A stretch of 64,000 nt of DNA from an uncultured Clostridia bacterium (lineage in GTDB: Bacteria; Bacillota; Clostridia; Christensenellales; Pumilibacteraceae): the NCBI GenBank assembly GCA_947066105.1, contig CAMSYM010000002.1, positions 124,001 to 188,000 of the forward strand. The letters are read 5' to 3'. Below the pieces are notes generated by a model. That model searched no databases, was not told where the DNA came from, and worked only from the letters and a program-made list of their open reading frames with translations. Below are positions 46,422-54,837 of this stretch, piece by piece. How positions within the stretch are numbered: the stretch's first letter is position 1; each line of letters begins with the position of its first letter. A program made the position numbers and the translations under genes.

Positions 46422-47147
46422 ATGAAAGACAACCGTAAGCTCAAATTTTTAAGCGTTGTATTGGGCAACATAGTAATATGCGCGACGGTAGCCGCGTTAT
46501 TGTTTGTTACCGTAACGCCCAATGCGGAAAACACCGCGGTGCAGGGCGGCGACAAGCCGCACTATTCGGGCGAATCCGAAAGCTGTGTGTCGCTGATGGT
46601 CAATGTGTACTGGGGTACGGAATATATCAAGCCCATGCTCGATATTTTCGCCGCGCACGGCATGCAAACGACTTTTTTCATAGGCGGGTCTTGGGCGGTA
46701 GGCAATACCGAAACGCTCAAAGCGATAGCGGCGGCGGGACACGAACTCGGCAATCACGGATACTATCACAAGGATCACAAAAAGCTGGACGCCGCGTATA
46801 ACCGCAAGGAGATATCGTCGACGCACGATGTTGTAAAAGAGATAACGGGCGTCGATATGACGTTGTTCGCGCCGCCGTCGGGCGCGTTCGGCAACGTCGC
46901 GTTGGCTACGGCGAAAGAGCTGGGCTATAAAACGGTCATGTGGACGCGCGACACTATCGACTGGCGCGATCACGACAGCGAACTCATTTATAAGCGCGCG
47001 GTGCGCGATATCAAGGGCGGGGATCTGATCCTGATGCATCCTACGGACAGCACCGTCAAAGCGCTCGACAGGATAATAACGACGATAGAAAACGCGGGGC
47101 TTTCCGTCGCGCCCGTGAGCGTAACGCTCGGCGGCGGTACGGCGTAG
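46422..47147 (+). CDS. ylxY: YlxY-like polysaccharide deacetylase homologue with altered catalytic motif
   Basis: The 241-residue protein has an N-terminal membrane anchor (about residues 8-31) and a NodB/CE4 fold. Motif 2 is present (NHGYYH, with H112 and H116), as are RDTIDWRDHD and ILMHPT. Motif 1, normally TFDDGP with the catalytic base and metal-binding aspartates, reads VNVYWG (60-65). YlxY proteins, encoded next to pnp in Bacillus, have the same change (NVAWG), so this is its orthologue. Enzyme activity is doubtful. The start is placed at ATG 46422; a GTG at 46413 is in frame but lies in the terminator stem. An M16 peptidase follows, as in Bacillus. Confidence 0.85.
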   Translation: MKDNRKLKFLSVVLGNIVICATVAALLFVTVTPNAENTAVQGGDKPHYSGESESCVSLMVNVYWGTEYIKPMLDIFAAHGMQTTFFIGGSWAVGNTETLKAIAAAGHELGNHGYYHKDHKKLDAAYNRKEISSTHDVVKEITGVDMTLFAPPSGAFGNVALATAKELGYKTVMWTRDTIDWRDHDSELIYKRAVRDIKGGDLILMHPTDSTVKALDRIITTIENAGLSVAPVSVTLGGGTA

Positions 47148-47180
47148 GATAGATATTGCCCCCGAAAACGGAGATGTAAC

Positions 47181-48437
47181 ATGGCAACAAAAGTATTCGA
47201 CAGCGGCTTGACCGTTACGGTAGAGGAAAACCCCGCACTGCGCTCGGTGTGTTGCGGCATAATGGTCGGCGCGGGCAGCGCGTACGAAACCGCCGAGAAC
47301 AACGGTATTTCGCATTTTATAGAACACGTCAATTTCAAAGGCACGGAACGGCGCACGGCGCAAGACATCGTGTCGGAGTTCGACAGGGTGGGCGCGTCGT
47401 TCAATGCGTTCACGGGCAAGGAATATACCTGCTATTACTTTAAATCGATAGACGAAACGCTCGAAACTTGCTTCAACGTTTTGTGCGATCTGTTTTTGCA
47501 TTCCAAGTACGATAAAGCGGAGCTCGACCGCGAGCGCAAGGTGATACTCGCCGAGATCAATATGAGCAAGGACGATCCCGACGGCGTGTGTTCGGACGTG
47601 CTGTACGGCACGGCGTTCAAAAACGGATCGCTCGGCATGGAGATACTCGGCACTAAGGAAAACGTAGCGCGGTTCGGCAAAGCGGATATCGACGCGTACA
47701 AAAAGATCAATTACGTGCCGAGCAATACCGTCGTGGCGTTTGCGGGCAATATCACCGTCGACGGCGCGGTCGCGCTCGTCGAAAAATACATGCCGGAGCT
47801 TGTCCGTGCGTCGTATTCGCCGCCGCGCACGCTCGAAAAACAAACGTTTTGTTCGGGCTACGGCGAGTTCATCCGCGATTACGAACAGACCGAAATATCC
47901 ATTTCGTTCCCTGCGTTCGAGTACGGCAACGCCTGCGCCGAAACGTTGTCTGCGATAGATTGCTTGTTCGGAAGCGGCATGAGTTCGCGGCTGTTCCAGA
48001 GATTGCGCGAAAAAATGGGCTTGGTATACAGCGTGTACACTTCGCCGTGGTTGGGCAAGACCAACGGTATGTTTTCGGTATGCGCCAACGTCAATGTGGA
48101 AAACGTAGCGCCCGCCGTGGAAGCGATAAAAAACGAAATAGACATTCTCGTGCGCGACGGCGTTACCGACGAGGAGACCGAAAAAGCGAAAATGCAACTC
48201 AAAGTCGCGACTCTGTTCGGCAAAGAAAACACGCTCTCGTATATGCATTCGCTCATGCGTCGACGCATATTGCTCGGCATCGACAGGAGCATAGACGAAT
48301 TGATAGCGCGGATCGAAGGCGTGACTACCGATAAAATAAACGCGCTCGCGCGCGACATGTTCGCGCAAAAAGCGGCGATAGCGTATGCGGGCAAAAAGGC
48401 GCCCGAACGCATAGACAAGGTTTTTTACAAGGAGTAA
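47181..48437 (+). CDS. M16-family zinc peptidase
   Basis: The 418-residue protein has the inverted zinc motif HFIEH (H45, H49) and the downstream glutamate region LDRERKVILAEINM. The C-terminal half is the second M16 domain with FGSGMSSRLFQRLREKMGLVYSVY, which forms the clam-shell half. It corresponds to the mlpA/ymxG gene found after pnp-ylxY in Bacillus. These peptidases degrade or process peptides; the Bacillus homologue has been linked to control of extracellular protease genes. GAGATG lies before the ATG. It is followed 4 bases later by the dUTPase gene. Confidence 0.92.
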   Translation: MATKVFDSGLTVTVEENPALRSVCCGIMVGAGSAYETAENNGISHFIEHVNFKGTERRTAQDIVSEFDRVGASFNAFTGKEYTCYYFKSIDETLETCFNVLCDLFLHSKYDKAELDRERKVILAEINMSKDDPDGVCSDVLYGTAFKNGSLGMEILGTKENVARFGKADIDAYKKINYVPSNTVVAFAGNITVDGAVALVEKYMPELVRASYSPPRTLEKQTFCSGYGEFIRDYEQTEISISFPAFEYGNACAETLSAIDCLFGSGMSSRLFQRLREKMGLVYSVYTSPWLGKTNGMFSVCANVNVENVAPAVEAIKNEIDILVRDGVTDEETEKAKMQLKVATLFGKENTLSYMHSLMRRRILLGIDRSIDELIARIEGVTTDKINALARDMFAQKAAIAYAGKKAPERIDKVFYKE

Positions 48438-48441
48438 CGAA

Positions 48442-48834
48442 ATGGATACGACCGAAAAACAGGGCAAGCAAGAGGACAAGCTCGACGTGCTGTTCCGCAT
48501 GCAGGCGGGGCTGGACGCTTACATACGCGAAAAGCGCGAGCTTGATTTTACCAAAGGCGAATGGGTGTGCAAAAAGGCGCTCGCGCTCATTGTCGAGCTG
48601 GGCGAAGTGGTAGACGAAGCCAAGTATAAATGGTGGAAAAACAATACAGAGATAGACGACGCAAAACTCAAAGAGGAAATAGTCGACGTATTGCATTTCT
48701 TTTTGGGCATGTGCATTGACAGCGGCATGACGAGCGACGAATTGTTCGATATTTATCTCAAAAAGAACAAGGAAAACTACGACCGTCAAAACGGCTTGTC
48801 GCAAAAAACGGGATACGAGATAAATAAGAAATGA
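48442..48834 (+). CDS. Dimeric dUTPase (all-alpha NTP pyrophosphatase family)
   Basis: The 130-residue helical protein matches dUTPase of the dimeric, MazG-like type found in many Firmicutes and their phages, which hydrolyses dUTP to dUMP and keeps uracil out of DNA. Metal ligands are visible as ELGEVVDEAKYKWW (E-x-x-E/D pattern around 52-65) and EEIVDVLHFFLG (about 78-89, E-x-x-D). It follows the M16 peptidase within 4 bases, an arrangement seen in other Clostridia. The stop codon lies in the first copy of a 24-base tandem repeat. Confidence 0.8.
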   Translation: MDTTEKQGKQEDKLDVLFRMQAGLDAYIREKRELDFTKGEWVCKKALALIVELGEVVDEAKYKWWKNNTEIDDAKLKEEIVDVLHFFLGMCIDSGMTSDELFDIYLKKNKENYDRQNGLSQKTGYEINKK

Positions 48835-48877
48835 TTTGCGGTCCGCACTCAGGAATGATTTGCGGTCCGCACTCAGG
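48830..48877. repeat. 24-base tandem direct repeat at the dUTPase 3' end
   Basis: Two perfect copies (48830-48853 and 48854-48877) of a unit starting AATGATTTGCGG. The first overlaps the stop codon of the dUTPase gene. The unit contains the near-palindrome TGCGGTCCGCA. Confidence 0.85.
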
Positions 48878-49064
48878 ATCGCCGATCGATATCGATGATT
48901 ATATCCGCACGTCGCGCTTGTTTTTAGGCATGCGGTAAAAGCGAGCGTTCGGGCAAATTTTGAGCCGATACGTCGTGCATTGTGCAGGATAAAAACAGCG
49001 GTGTGAGGCGTTTACGACGACGCGAAACGGCGTACGTCGCAATATATCGTATGATAAGAAAAAA
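48878..49064. other. Intergenic region without a recognised gene
   Basis: Between the tandem repeat and the kinase terminator no coding sequence, RNA gene or promoter was recognised. Confidence 0.4.
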
Positions 49065-49095
49065 CGACAGCGGTCAATAACATTGACCGCTGTCG
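49065..49095 (-). terminator. Terminator after the Ser/Thr kinase gene
   Basis: Perfect 14-bp arms CGACAGCGGTCAAT (49065-49078) and its complement (49082-49095) around a 3-nt loop, with a T-run on the minus strand. Confidence 0.9.
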
Positions 49096-49106
49096 CGTAT
49101 ACGAAA

Positions 49107-50573
49107 TTATTTCTTTTTAAACAGTTTGGAAAATATACTGCCGCTTTTTGTTTTGGTCGTCGTGATCGCGTCCTGTTTGGCTTTTGGATCGGCGGACGGC
49201 TTTTCGGCGACGCTCTGTTTAGCCGCAGGCGTCGATTTTGCCGTTCTGCTCGTCGCCGGCGGCGTTTTGGGCGCGGCGGCTTTTTGCGTAGAAGCGGGCG
49301 TTGCGGCTTTTGCCGTACTCGGCTTGGCGGATCGCGCGGCGGCGGGCTGTTGCTTATCCGCCGAAGTCGCGCCCGTCGTTGCGGCTTTGCCGCTCGTTGC
49401 GCGGGCTGACGATGCGGACGGCGTTTGGCGCGCCGCGCCGCTCTTTGCCTGCGCCGTTTGTTTCGCGGCGGGTTGCGGTTTTTCGGGTTCGGGCGGAGTT
49501 ATGCCCGTAGCGGTGCGGGGGATAGCCGTCTTTTTGGGCGCGGTCGCGGCGGGCGGCGGAGTAGCCACCGATACCGCTTTACGCGGAGCGCGCGGGTTGT
49601 ACAGCCCGTTTATCATGCTTTGAACGTCGGGATGACGTTTTTTTCTGTCTACGGCAAGACATTTCATGAGCGCGTTTTCGACGCCCGCATCGATAGCAAT
49701 GCCTAATTCGGACGGGCGTTTTATGGCTTCCTTGCCCATCATGACGCGTATGGATTCCGGCGGGAGCGTTCCCGTTATCGCGTAGTATATAGTCACGCCC
49801 AATGCATACACGTCCGTCCACGGTCCTTGCTCGCCGTGCGTGTCGTACTGTTCGGGCGGGGCAAAGCCTTGTTTTAACACGATAGACATCGATTTGCCGT
49901 CGGGATTGCTGTATTTTGCCGCGCCGAAGTCGATGAGCTTGACTTCATTGAATTTTGTGATAAGTATATTGTCGGGCGATATATCGCGGTGGATAAGCCC
50001 TATTTTATGTACCTGCGTCAACGATTCCATGACGGGGCGCATGATGGTAAGCACTTCGTCGACGGGGAGCTTGCCGCCCTTGCGTTGCAGATACTTTTTG
50101 AGCGACACGCCGTCGAGAAACTCCATGACTATATACGCCGTGCCGTTGGCGGAAAAGAAGTCGCGCACGTTGACTACGCCCGCGAGATTTTTTATCTTGG
50201 CGAGCGCACGCGCTTCTTCCACGAAACGTTTGAGTCCGCGATTGCTCGCGGCTTGGTTCTGCTTGGAATTGATTATTACCTGATTGACGCCGGCTACGCG
50301 CGTAACATAGCCCGACGGGAAGTATTCCTTGACCGCGACCTTGATGCCCTGTTGAAGATCCCACGCCATGTACGTTATGCCGAACCCGCCTTCGCCGAGC
50401 GCTTTGCCTATAAGGTAACGGTTTTGCGTGCCTATAACGGTGCGCTGGGGCAGGTGATGCGGCGGCGACGGGGAATCGTCCGCCTTGTGGTGGCAGTTCA
50501 TACATACGCGGTTGGAGTCGAGATCGCCGAAGCAGTATAAGCATATGTTTTTATTGGTTCTGATCCTTGCCAT
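49107..50573 (-). CDS. Zinc-ribbon Ser/Thr protein kinase
   Basis: The 488-residue protein begins with a zinc ribbon (C11, C14, C24, C27), then a complete eukaryotic-like kinase domain: glycine loop GEGGFG 60-65, VAVKEYFP with K82, HRDISPDN 195-202 and DFGAAK 215-220, then GFAPPEQY. The tail (about 335-480) is a long Ala/Pro/Lys/Thr low-complexity region ending FSKLFKKK. There is no transmembrane helix or PASTA repeat, so it is not a PrkC/PknB-type peptidoglycan sensor; the tail, rich in Ser/Thr, may be autophosphorylated. It lies 4 bases after the PP2C gene, forming a kinase-phosphatase pair with opposing activities. Confidence 0.9.
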   Translation of the reverse strand: MARIRTNKNICLYCFGDLDSNRVCMNCHHKADDSPSPPHHLPQRTVIGTQNRYLIGKALGEGGFGITYMAWDLQQGIKVAVKEYFPSGYVTRVAGVNQVIINSKQNQAASNRGLKRFVEEARALAKIKNLAGVVNVRDFFSANGTAYIVMEFLDGVSLKKYLQRKGGKLPVDEVLTIMRPVMESLTQVHKIGLIHRDISPDNILITKFNEVKLIDFGAAKYSNPDGKSMSIVLKQGFAPPEQYDTHGEQGPWTDVYALGVTIYYAITGTLPPESIRVMMGKEAIKRPSELGIAIDAGVENALMKCLAVDRKKRHPDVQSMINGLYNPRAPRKAVSVATPPPAATAPKKTAIPRTATGITPPEPEKPQPAAKQTAQAKSGAARQTPSASSARATSGKAATTGATSADKQQPAAARSAKPSTAKAATPASTQKAAAPKTPPATSRTAKSTPAAKQSVAEKPSADPKAKQDAITTTKTKSGSIFSKLFKKK

Positions 50574-50577
50574 ATCG

Positions 50578-51327
50578 TCAGTCTTTTACCATCGCGACTA
50601 TCGCGGAATAATTATCGTTGAACTTGGTCACTCGCGCGAGCAGGCGTTGCTCCATTTTGGCGATCGCCTCTTCGGGCGTTTGCGAAGATGCGAGATCCTC
50701 TTCCATTTCTTCTTCGTACACGTATTCCCAAAACCCGTCGGTGCAGAGTATGAACGCGTCGCCGCTCTTTAACGGCGTGTTGTAAATATCGCAGTCGGGC
50801 GGAATGTAATAGTCCGAGCCGAGCACGCGCGTGAGCTTGTTTTGATCCTTGTCGGAGCGAATGTCGCGGAGCGGGATCTTGCCCATTTCCACCGAGATCT
50901 GCGAAAGCGAGTGATCGCGCGTTTGAAAGTGCAGTTTATTGCCCGTAAACAAATAAATGCGCGTGTCGCCTATGTGCGAAATGACCGTCGATTTGTAATC
51001 GGTTGTCACGCACGCGACGGTGGTGCAGGACGACCGTATCTTGGGGTTTTTTTCTTTTTCGTCCACCACGTGATTGTGCGCGGATTGTATGTAGCTTTGG
51101 CAAAATTCGGGTTTGACGGCACGCGCGGGATCGAGCTGTTTGACTTGCGAGTACGCCTCGATTATCTTGGTCGCGCAAATACGACTGGCGACCTCACTGC
51201 CGTAGTACGAGCCGAGCCCGTCGCAGACGACAAGGCATGCGCCGTCGGGCGCGACTATGAGATCGAGATAGTCCTGATTGTATTCGCGTCCGCCTTGCTT
51301 GCATATGGAACTTGTAAGTAGTTTCAT
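50578..51327 (-). CDS. PP2C-family protein serine/threonine phosphatase
   Basis: The 249-residue protein has the PP2C metal-site motifs GREYNQD (13-19), VCDGLGSYYGSEVAS (D36), SHIGDTRIY, LCTDGFWE and, near the end, NDNYSAIVAMV, so two-metal catalysis should be intact. The start is placed at ATG 51327 (MKLLTSSICKQGGREYNQD), preceded by CGGAG; an upstream ATG at 51390 lies in the promoter. It is first in the operon with the zinc-ribbon kinase and most likely removes phosphates the kinase adds. Confidence 0.92.
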   Translation of the reverse strand: MKLLTSSICKQGGREYNQDYLDLIVAPDGACLVVCDGLGSYYGSEVASRICATKIIEAYSQVKQLDPARAVKPEFCQSYIQSAHNHVVDEKEKNPKIRSSCTTVACVTTDYKSTVISHIGDTRIYLFTGNKLHFQTRDHSLSQISVEMGKIPLRDIRSDKDQNKLTRVLGSDYYIPPDCDIYNTPLKSGDAFILCTDGFWEYVYEEEMEEDLASSQTPEEAIAKMEQRLLARVTKFNDNYSAIVAMVKD

Positions 51328-51361
51328 AATAACTCCGTGTGGTTGAAACTGTATATCATAC

Positions 51362-51390
51362 ATTATATAGTATGCGCGCCGTTTAGTCAA
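51362..51390 (-). promoter_or_regulatory. Promoter of the phosphatase-kinase operon
   Basis: On the minus strand TTGACT (plus 51385-51390) and TATAAT (plus 51362-51367) are 17 bases apart. Confidence 0.75.
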
Positions 51391-51601
51391 GGATTTTTGG
51401 AATTATGTGCGAATAATTCGACCGTATATCGAGCGCGTGTCGTATAAACCGCGTAAATACGCAGATCGCGTTGCCGATCGCGACTCAGGTATGCGGTTGC
51501 GCCGATGCAAGCGTTTGAAATATCTGATACGAGTTTGCTTAAAACGCTCGCGGGATAGTTTTCGCGGCTTTTATCGTACGGCAAAACGCCCGTTAAAATA
51601 A

Positions 51602-51631
51602 TTGACAAATAAGCCGTGTGTGTATTATAAT
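51602..51631 (+). promoter_or_regulatory. Promoter of the pur operon
   Basis: TTGACA (51602-51607) and TATAAT (51626-51631), 18 bases apart. The leader before purE is only about 22 nt, so there is no room for a purine riboswitch. Confidence 0.8.
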
Positions 51632-51659
51632 TGAGATATACGTTATGCGCGAGGTAACA

Positions 51660-52154
51660 ATGCTCAAAGTCGCAATAGTTTTAGGCTCGAAATCGGATTT
51701 CGACAAGGTACGACCGGCGCTCGAAATTTTCGATAAATTCGGCGTGCCGTACGAGGCTCGCATATTGAGCGCGCACCGTACGCCCGACGAAGCGCACGCT
51801 TTTGCGGCGTCCGCCCGTAAAAACGGGTTCGGCGCGATAATAGCGGTGGCGGGCAAGGCGGCGCATCTCGGCGGCGTGCTTGCCGCGGCGACAACTCTTC
51901 CCGTAGTGGCGTTGCCTGTTTCGACATCGTTTCTCGACGGATTGGACAGCGTGCTTTCCATACTGCCTATGCCGAGCGGCGTGCCCGTTGCGGTGATGGG
52001 CGTAAACGCGGGCGCAAACGCCGCGTTGTTCTGCGTGAGAATGCTTGCCGCGACCGATGCGGAGCTTGATAGAAAATACGAACGATATGTTTGCGAGATG
52101 AAAGAGAAAACGCTCGCCGACGACAAAGAACTGCAAAAACTTCTCGGCAAATAG
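51660..52154 (+). CDS. purE: N5-carboxyaminoimidazole ribonucleotide mutase
   Basis: PurE rearranges N5-CAIR to CAIR in purine synthesis. The 164-residue protein has VAIVLGSKSDFD at the N-terminus, SAHRTPDEAHAF in the middle and AVAGKAAHLGGVLAAATTLP, all canonical. The start at 51660 is chosen because the protein family begins MLKVAIVLGSKSD, GAGGTAA precedes it and the promoter leaves no room for an earlier start. It is the first gene of purECMNHDL. A purK is not adjacent. Confidence 0.95.
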   Translation: MLKVAIVLGSKSDFDKVRPALEIFDKFGVPYEARILSAHRTPDEAHAFAASARKNGFGAIIAVAGKAAHLGGVLAAATTLPVVALPVSTSFLDGLDSVLSILPMPSGVPVAVMGVNAGANAALFCVRMLAATDAELDRKYERYVCEMKEKTLADDKELQKLLGK

Positions 52155-52219
52155 ATCGGCAACAGGTCGGTCGAACGAAAATCCGAAAAACGTATTCCGA
52201 ATTTAAAAGGAGTTGCATA

Positions 52220-52933
52220 ATGCAAGTCGAACAAAAGGAACAACTGTACGAAGGCAAAGCCAAAAAGGTTTACGCCACGAGCGACCCCGATTTGGTGATA
52301 GTCGATTATAAAGACGACGCGACGGCGTTTAACGGTCTTAAAAAAGGCACTATCGTCGGTAAGGGCGTAGTCAACAACAGGATGAGCAATTATCTTATGA
52401 AAATGCTCGCCGAACACGGTATCGAAACGCATTTGGTCGAAGAACTCGACGACCGTCGCACGCTCGTCAAGCACGTCGAGATCGTTCCGCTCGAAGTCAT
52501 CATGCGCAATATCGTCGCAGGGTCTTTGAGCAAGCGCACGGGCAAGCCCGAAGGCGAAGTTCCGTCGACGCCCGTACTCGAACTGTACTACAAGTCGGAC
52601 GAGCTTGGCGATCCCATGATAAATTCCGATCATGCGCTCGCTTTCGGTTGGGCGACGCGTGACGAACTCGACCAAATAGAAAAAATGGCGCGCAAGATAA
52701 ACGACGTGCTTAAAAAGTTCTTTGCGGGCGTAGGCGTCGATCTTGTCGACTTCAAAATAGAGTTCGGCAGATACAAAGGCAAGATAATACTCGCCGACGA
52801 GATAAGCCCCGATACGTGCAGGTTCTGGGACAGCAAGACCAAAGAAAAACTCGATAAAGACAGATTCCGTCGCGATATGGACGACGTCGAAGGCGCATAC
52901 CACGAAATGATGAAGCGTCTGGGATTAAAATAA
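52220..52933 (+). CDS. purC: SAICAR synthase
   Basis: PurC joins aspartate to CAIR with ATP. The 237-residue protein begins MQVEQKEQLYEGKAKKVYAT and has DDATAFNG, EVIMRNIVAGS and ADEISPDTCRFWD. AAAAGGAG sits before the ATG at 52220; the frame is open upstream over the end of purE, but the family start and ribosome-binding site are clear. A small hairpin after the stop may attenuate the rest of the operon. Confidence 0.96.
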   Translation: MQVEQKEQLYEGKAKKVYATSDPDLVIVDYKDDATAFNGLKKGTIVGKGVVNNRMSNYLMKMLAEHGIETHLVEELDDRRTLVKHVEIVPLEVIMRNIVAGSLSKRTGKPEGEVPSTPVLELYYKSDELGDPMINSDHALAFGWATRDELDQIEKMARKINDVLKKFFAGVGVDLVDFKIEFGRYKGKIILADEISPDTCRFWDSKTKEKLDKDRFRRDMDDVEGAYHEMMKRLGLK

Positions 52934-52942
52934 TAAAACAAG

Positions 52943-52964
52943 GCGCGTAGTGTATACGCGCTTT
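52943..52964 (+). terminator. Weak intra-operon terminator between purC and purM
   Basis: GCGCGTA (52943-52949) and TACGCGC (52955-52961) with a 5-nt loop and TTT after it. The stem is short, so partial termination is more likely than a full stop. Confidence 0.45.
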
Positions 52965-53051
52965 ATTAATTATCGAGCTAACGCAAACGCTTGCGCGACG
53001 TGTTGCTCGTTATGTCGTATATTACGTAATCACACAATCAAGGAAAAATAC

Positions 53052-54080
53052 ATGGACAACGATCAAAAAAAGATAACCTACGCCGATGCCGGCGTGGATG
53101 TGAACCGCGGTTACGACGTGGTCAAAAAGATCAAGGCGCACGCCGCGTCGACGTTCAATAAAAACGTCTTGCAGGGCTTGGGCAGTTTCGGCGGGTTTTA
53201 CTCGCTTGACGGCGAAAACGGCGACGTTTTGGTCGCGGGTACGGACGGAGTCGGTACAAAGCTCAAATACGCGTTCTTGTCGGGCAAAAACGATACAGTC
53301 GGTATCGACTGCGTGGCTATGTGCGTGAACGACATTGTATGTCAGGGCGCAAAGCCGTTGCTGTTTTTGGACTACATAGCGACGGGACGCATAAATCCCG
53401 ATACCGTGGCGGACGTAGTTAAGGGTATCGCCGACGGTTGCAGTCAGGCGGGTTGCGCGCTCGTCGGCGGCGAAACGGCGGAAATGCCGAGCATGTACGG
53501 CGCGGGCGAGTACGACCTTGCGGGGTTTTCCGTCGGTATAGTCAAGCGCGACAAGATAATCAACGGCGCGACGATAACGCCGGGTTGCGCTCTTGTCGGG
53601 CTTGCTTCGAGCGGATTGCATTCCAACGGGTTCTCGTTGGTGCGGCGTTTGCTCGGCGAGGACGTGGAAAAGCTCGAAGCGGACAAGTCGATAGGCGGTT
53701 CGCTGTTGGACGTGATCCTTACGCCCACGCATATCTACGTTAAAAACGTGCTTGCGCTGTGCGGCGAGTTCGATATTTTGGGTATAGCCAATATTACGGG
53801 CGGCGGATTTATAGAGAATATCCCGCGCATATTCCCGAACGGTATCGGTTGTAAGGTCGATATAAGATCGTTCCCGCGCCCCGATATTTTTTCGTTGCTT
53901 GCCGAAAAGTCCAAGCTTTCGGACGCCGAGCTTTACAACGCCTTCAATATGGGTATCGGCATGGTGCTTTGCGTCAAGGATACCGACGCGGACGCGCTTG
54001 TCAAACGCGCGAACGCACTGGGCGAAAAAGCGTACGTCATAGGCGAAACGATCGCGGGCAGCGGAGTGATGCTGAGTTGA
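53052..54080 (+). CDS. purM: Phosphoribosylformylglycinamidine cyclo-ligase (AIR synthetase)
   Basis: PurM closes the imidazole ring of AIR with ATP. The 342-residue protein starts MDNDQKKITYADAGVDVNRG and keeps the ATP-grasp-like PurM superfamily blocks GTDGVGTKLKYA, GGETAEMPSMY, GLASSGLHSNGFSL and ITGGGFIENIPR. AAGGA lies 6-7 bases before the ATG at 53052; an earlier in-frame ATG lies in the gap after purC. An AT-rich repeat fills the space before purN. Confidence 0.95.
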   Translation: MDNDQKKITYADAGVDVNRGYDVVKKIKAHAASTFNKNVLQGLGSFGGFYSLDGENGDVLVAGTDGVGTKLKYAFLSGKNDTVGIDCVAMCVNDIVCQGAKPLLFLDYIATGRINPDTVADVVKGIADGCSQAGCALVGGETAEMPSMYGAGEYDLAGFSVGIVKRDKIINGATITPGCALVGLASSGLHSNGFSLVRRLLGEDVEKLEADKSIGGSLLDVILTPTHIYVKNVLALCGEFDILGIANITGGGFIENIPRIFPNGIGCKVDIRSFPRPDIFSLLAEKSKLSDAELYNAFNMGIGMVLCVKDTDADALVKRANALGEKAYVIGETIAGSGVMLS

Positions 54081-54185
54081 ATTCGGAATGCGGAATTGAT
54101 GGTCGATTAAGAATGCAGAATTAAGAATTAATGGCAATTAAGAATTCGCAATGCGTAATTGTATGACCGCTACGCGGTGAAAAAT
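54081..54185. repeat. pur-operon intergenic repeat, copy 1
   Basis: AT-rich sequence with GAATTCGGAATGCGGAATT, AAGAATTAATGGCAATTAAG, GCGTAATTG and the small hairpin CCGCTACGCGG. It shares these elements in the same order with copies at 54838 and 56617. Confidence 0.6.
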
Positions 54186-54237
54186 AGACATATAATAACG
54201 TTTGCCGATAGGCAAGCAAAAAACACGGAGCAAAAAT

Positions 54238-54822
54238 TTGAAAAACATAGCGGTAATGTTTTCGGGCAACGGCACCGATTTTCAAGCTCTTATAGACGGC
54301 GAGAAAAACGGCGCGTTCGACGGAAAAATAGTCGTTGCGATTTCGAGCAATAACGAAGCGTACGGCATTCGGCGCGCCAAGGCGGCGGGCATTCCTTGTT
54401 TTGTGTGTCGCAAGACCGATTTTCGCGATACCGTCGCGCGCGACAATGCCGTGCTCGAAATATTTTTAAAGTACAACGTCGAGCTGATCGTGCTTGCCGG
54501 GTATCTCGGCATTCTCACTTCGCCGCTGATCGACAATTATAAACGTCGCATAATCAATATCCATCCGGCGTTGTTGCCTAAGTTCGGCGGCAAAGGCATG
54601 TACGGGCTTAACGTGCATAAAGCCGTTATCGCGGCGGGCGAGAAAAAAAGCGGTGCGACCGTACACTATTCCGACGGCGGTATCGATACGGGCGATATAA
54701 TCTTACAACGCGCGCTCGACGTTTTGCCGAGCGATACGCCCGAAAGCCTGCAACAACGAATTCTCAACGAGATAGAACACCCGTTGCTGGTGGAAGCGGT
54801 GTCAAAGCTGTGTAAAGAATGA
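54238..54822 (+). CDS. purN: Phosphoribosylglycinamide formyltransferase
   Basis: PurN transfers a formyl group from 10-formyl-tetrahydrofolate to GAR. The 194-residue protein has NIAVMFSGNGTDFQALID at the N-terminus (usual GSGSNFQA), INIHPALLPKFGGKGMYG with catalytic Asn and His, and HYSDGGIDTGDII with the catalytic aspartate. The start is taken as the TTG at 54238, because GGAG (54227-54230) is well placed before it and the family begins there; an ATG at 54202 has no ribosome-binding site and falls within the repeat-bearing gap. Confidence 0.92.
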   Translation: MKNIAVMFSGNGTDFQALIDGEKNGAFDGKIVVAISSNNEAYGIRRAKAAGIPCFVCRKTDFRDTVARDNAVLEIFLKYNVELIVLAGYLGILTSPLIDNYKRRIINIHPALLPKFGGKGMYGLNVHKAVIAAGEKKSGATVHYSDGGIDTGDIILQRALDVLPSDTPESLQQRILNEIEHPLLVEAVSKLCKE

Positions 54823-54837
54823 TCGCGTAATGACGGT

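Noticed and set aside
49126..49623. A 165-codon plus-strand frame rich in Ala/Val/Cys opposite the kinase tail
   Set aside because: It looks like a membrane protein only because it is the complement of the Ala/Pro/Lys-rich kinase tail; no start signals.
51632..51659. Purine riboswitch before the pur operon
   Set aside because: The leader is only about 22 nt long, too short for any known purine, PRPP or ppGpp riboswitch.
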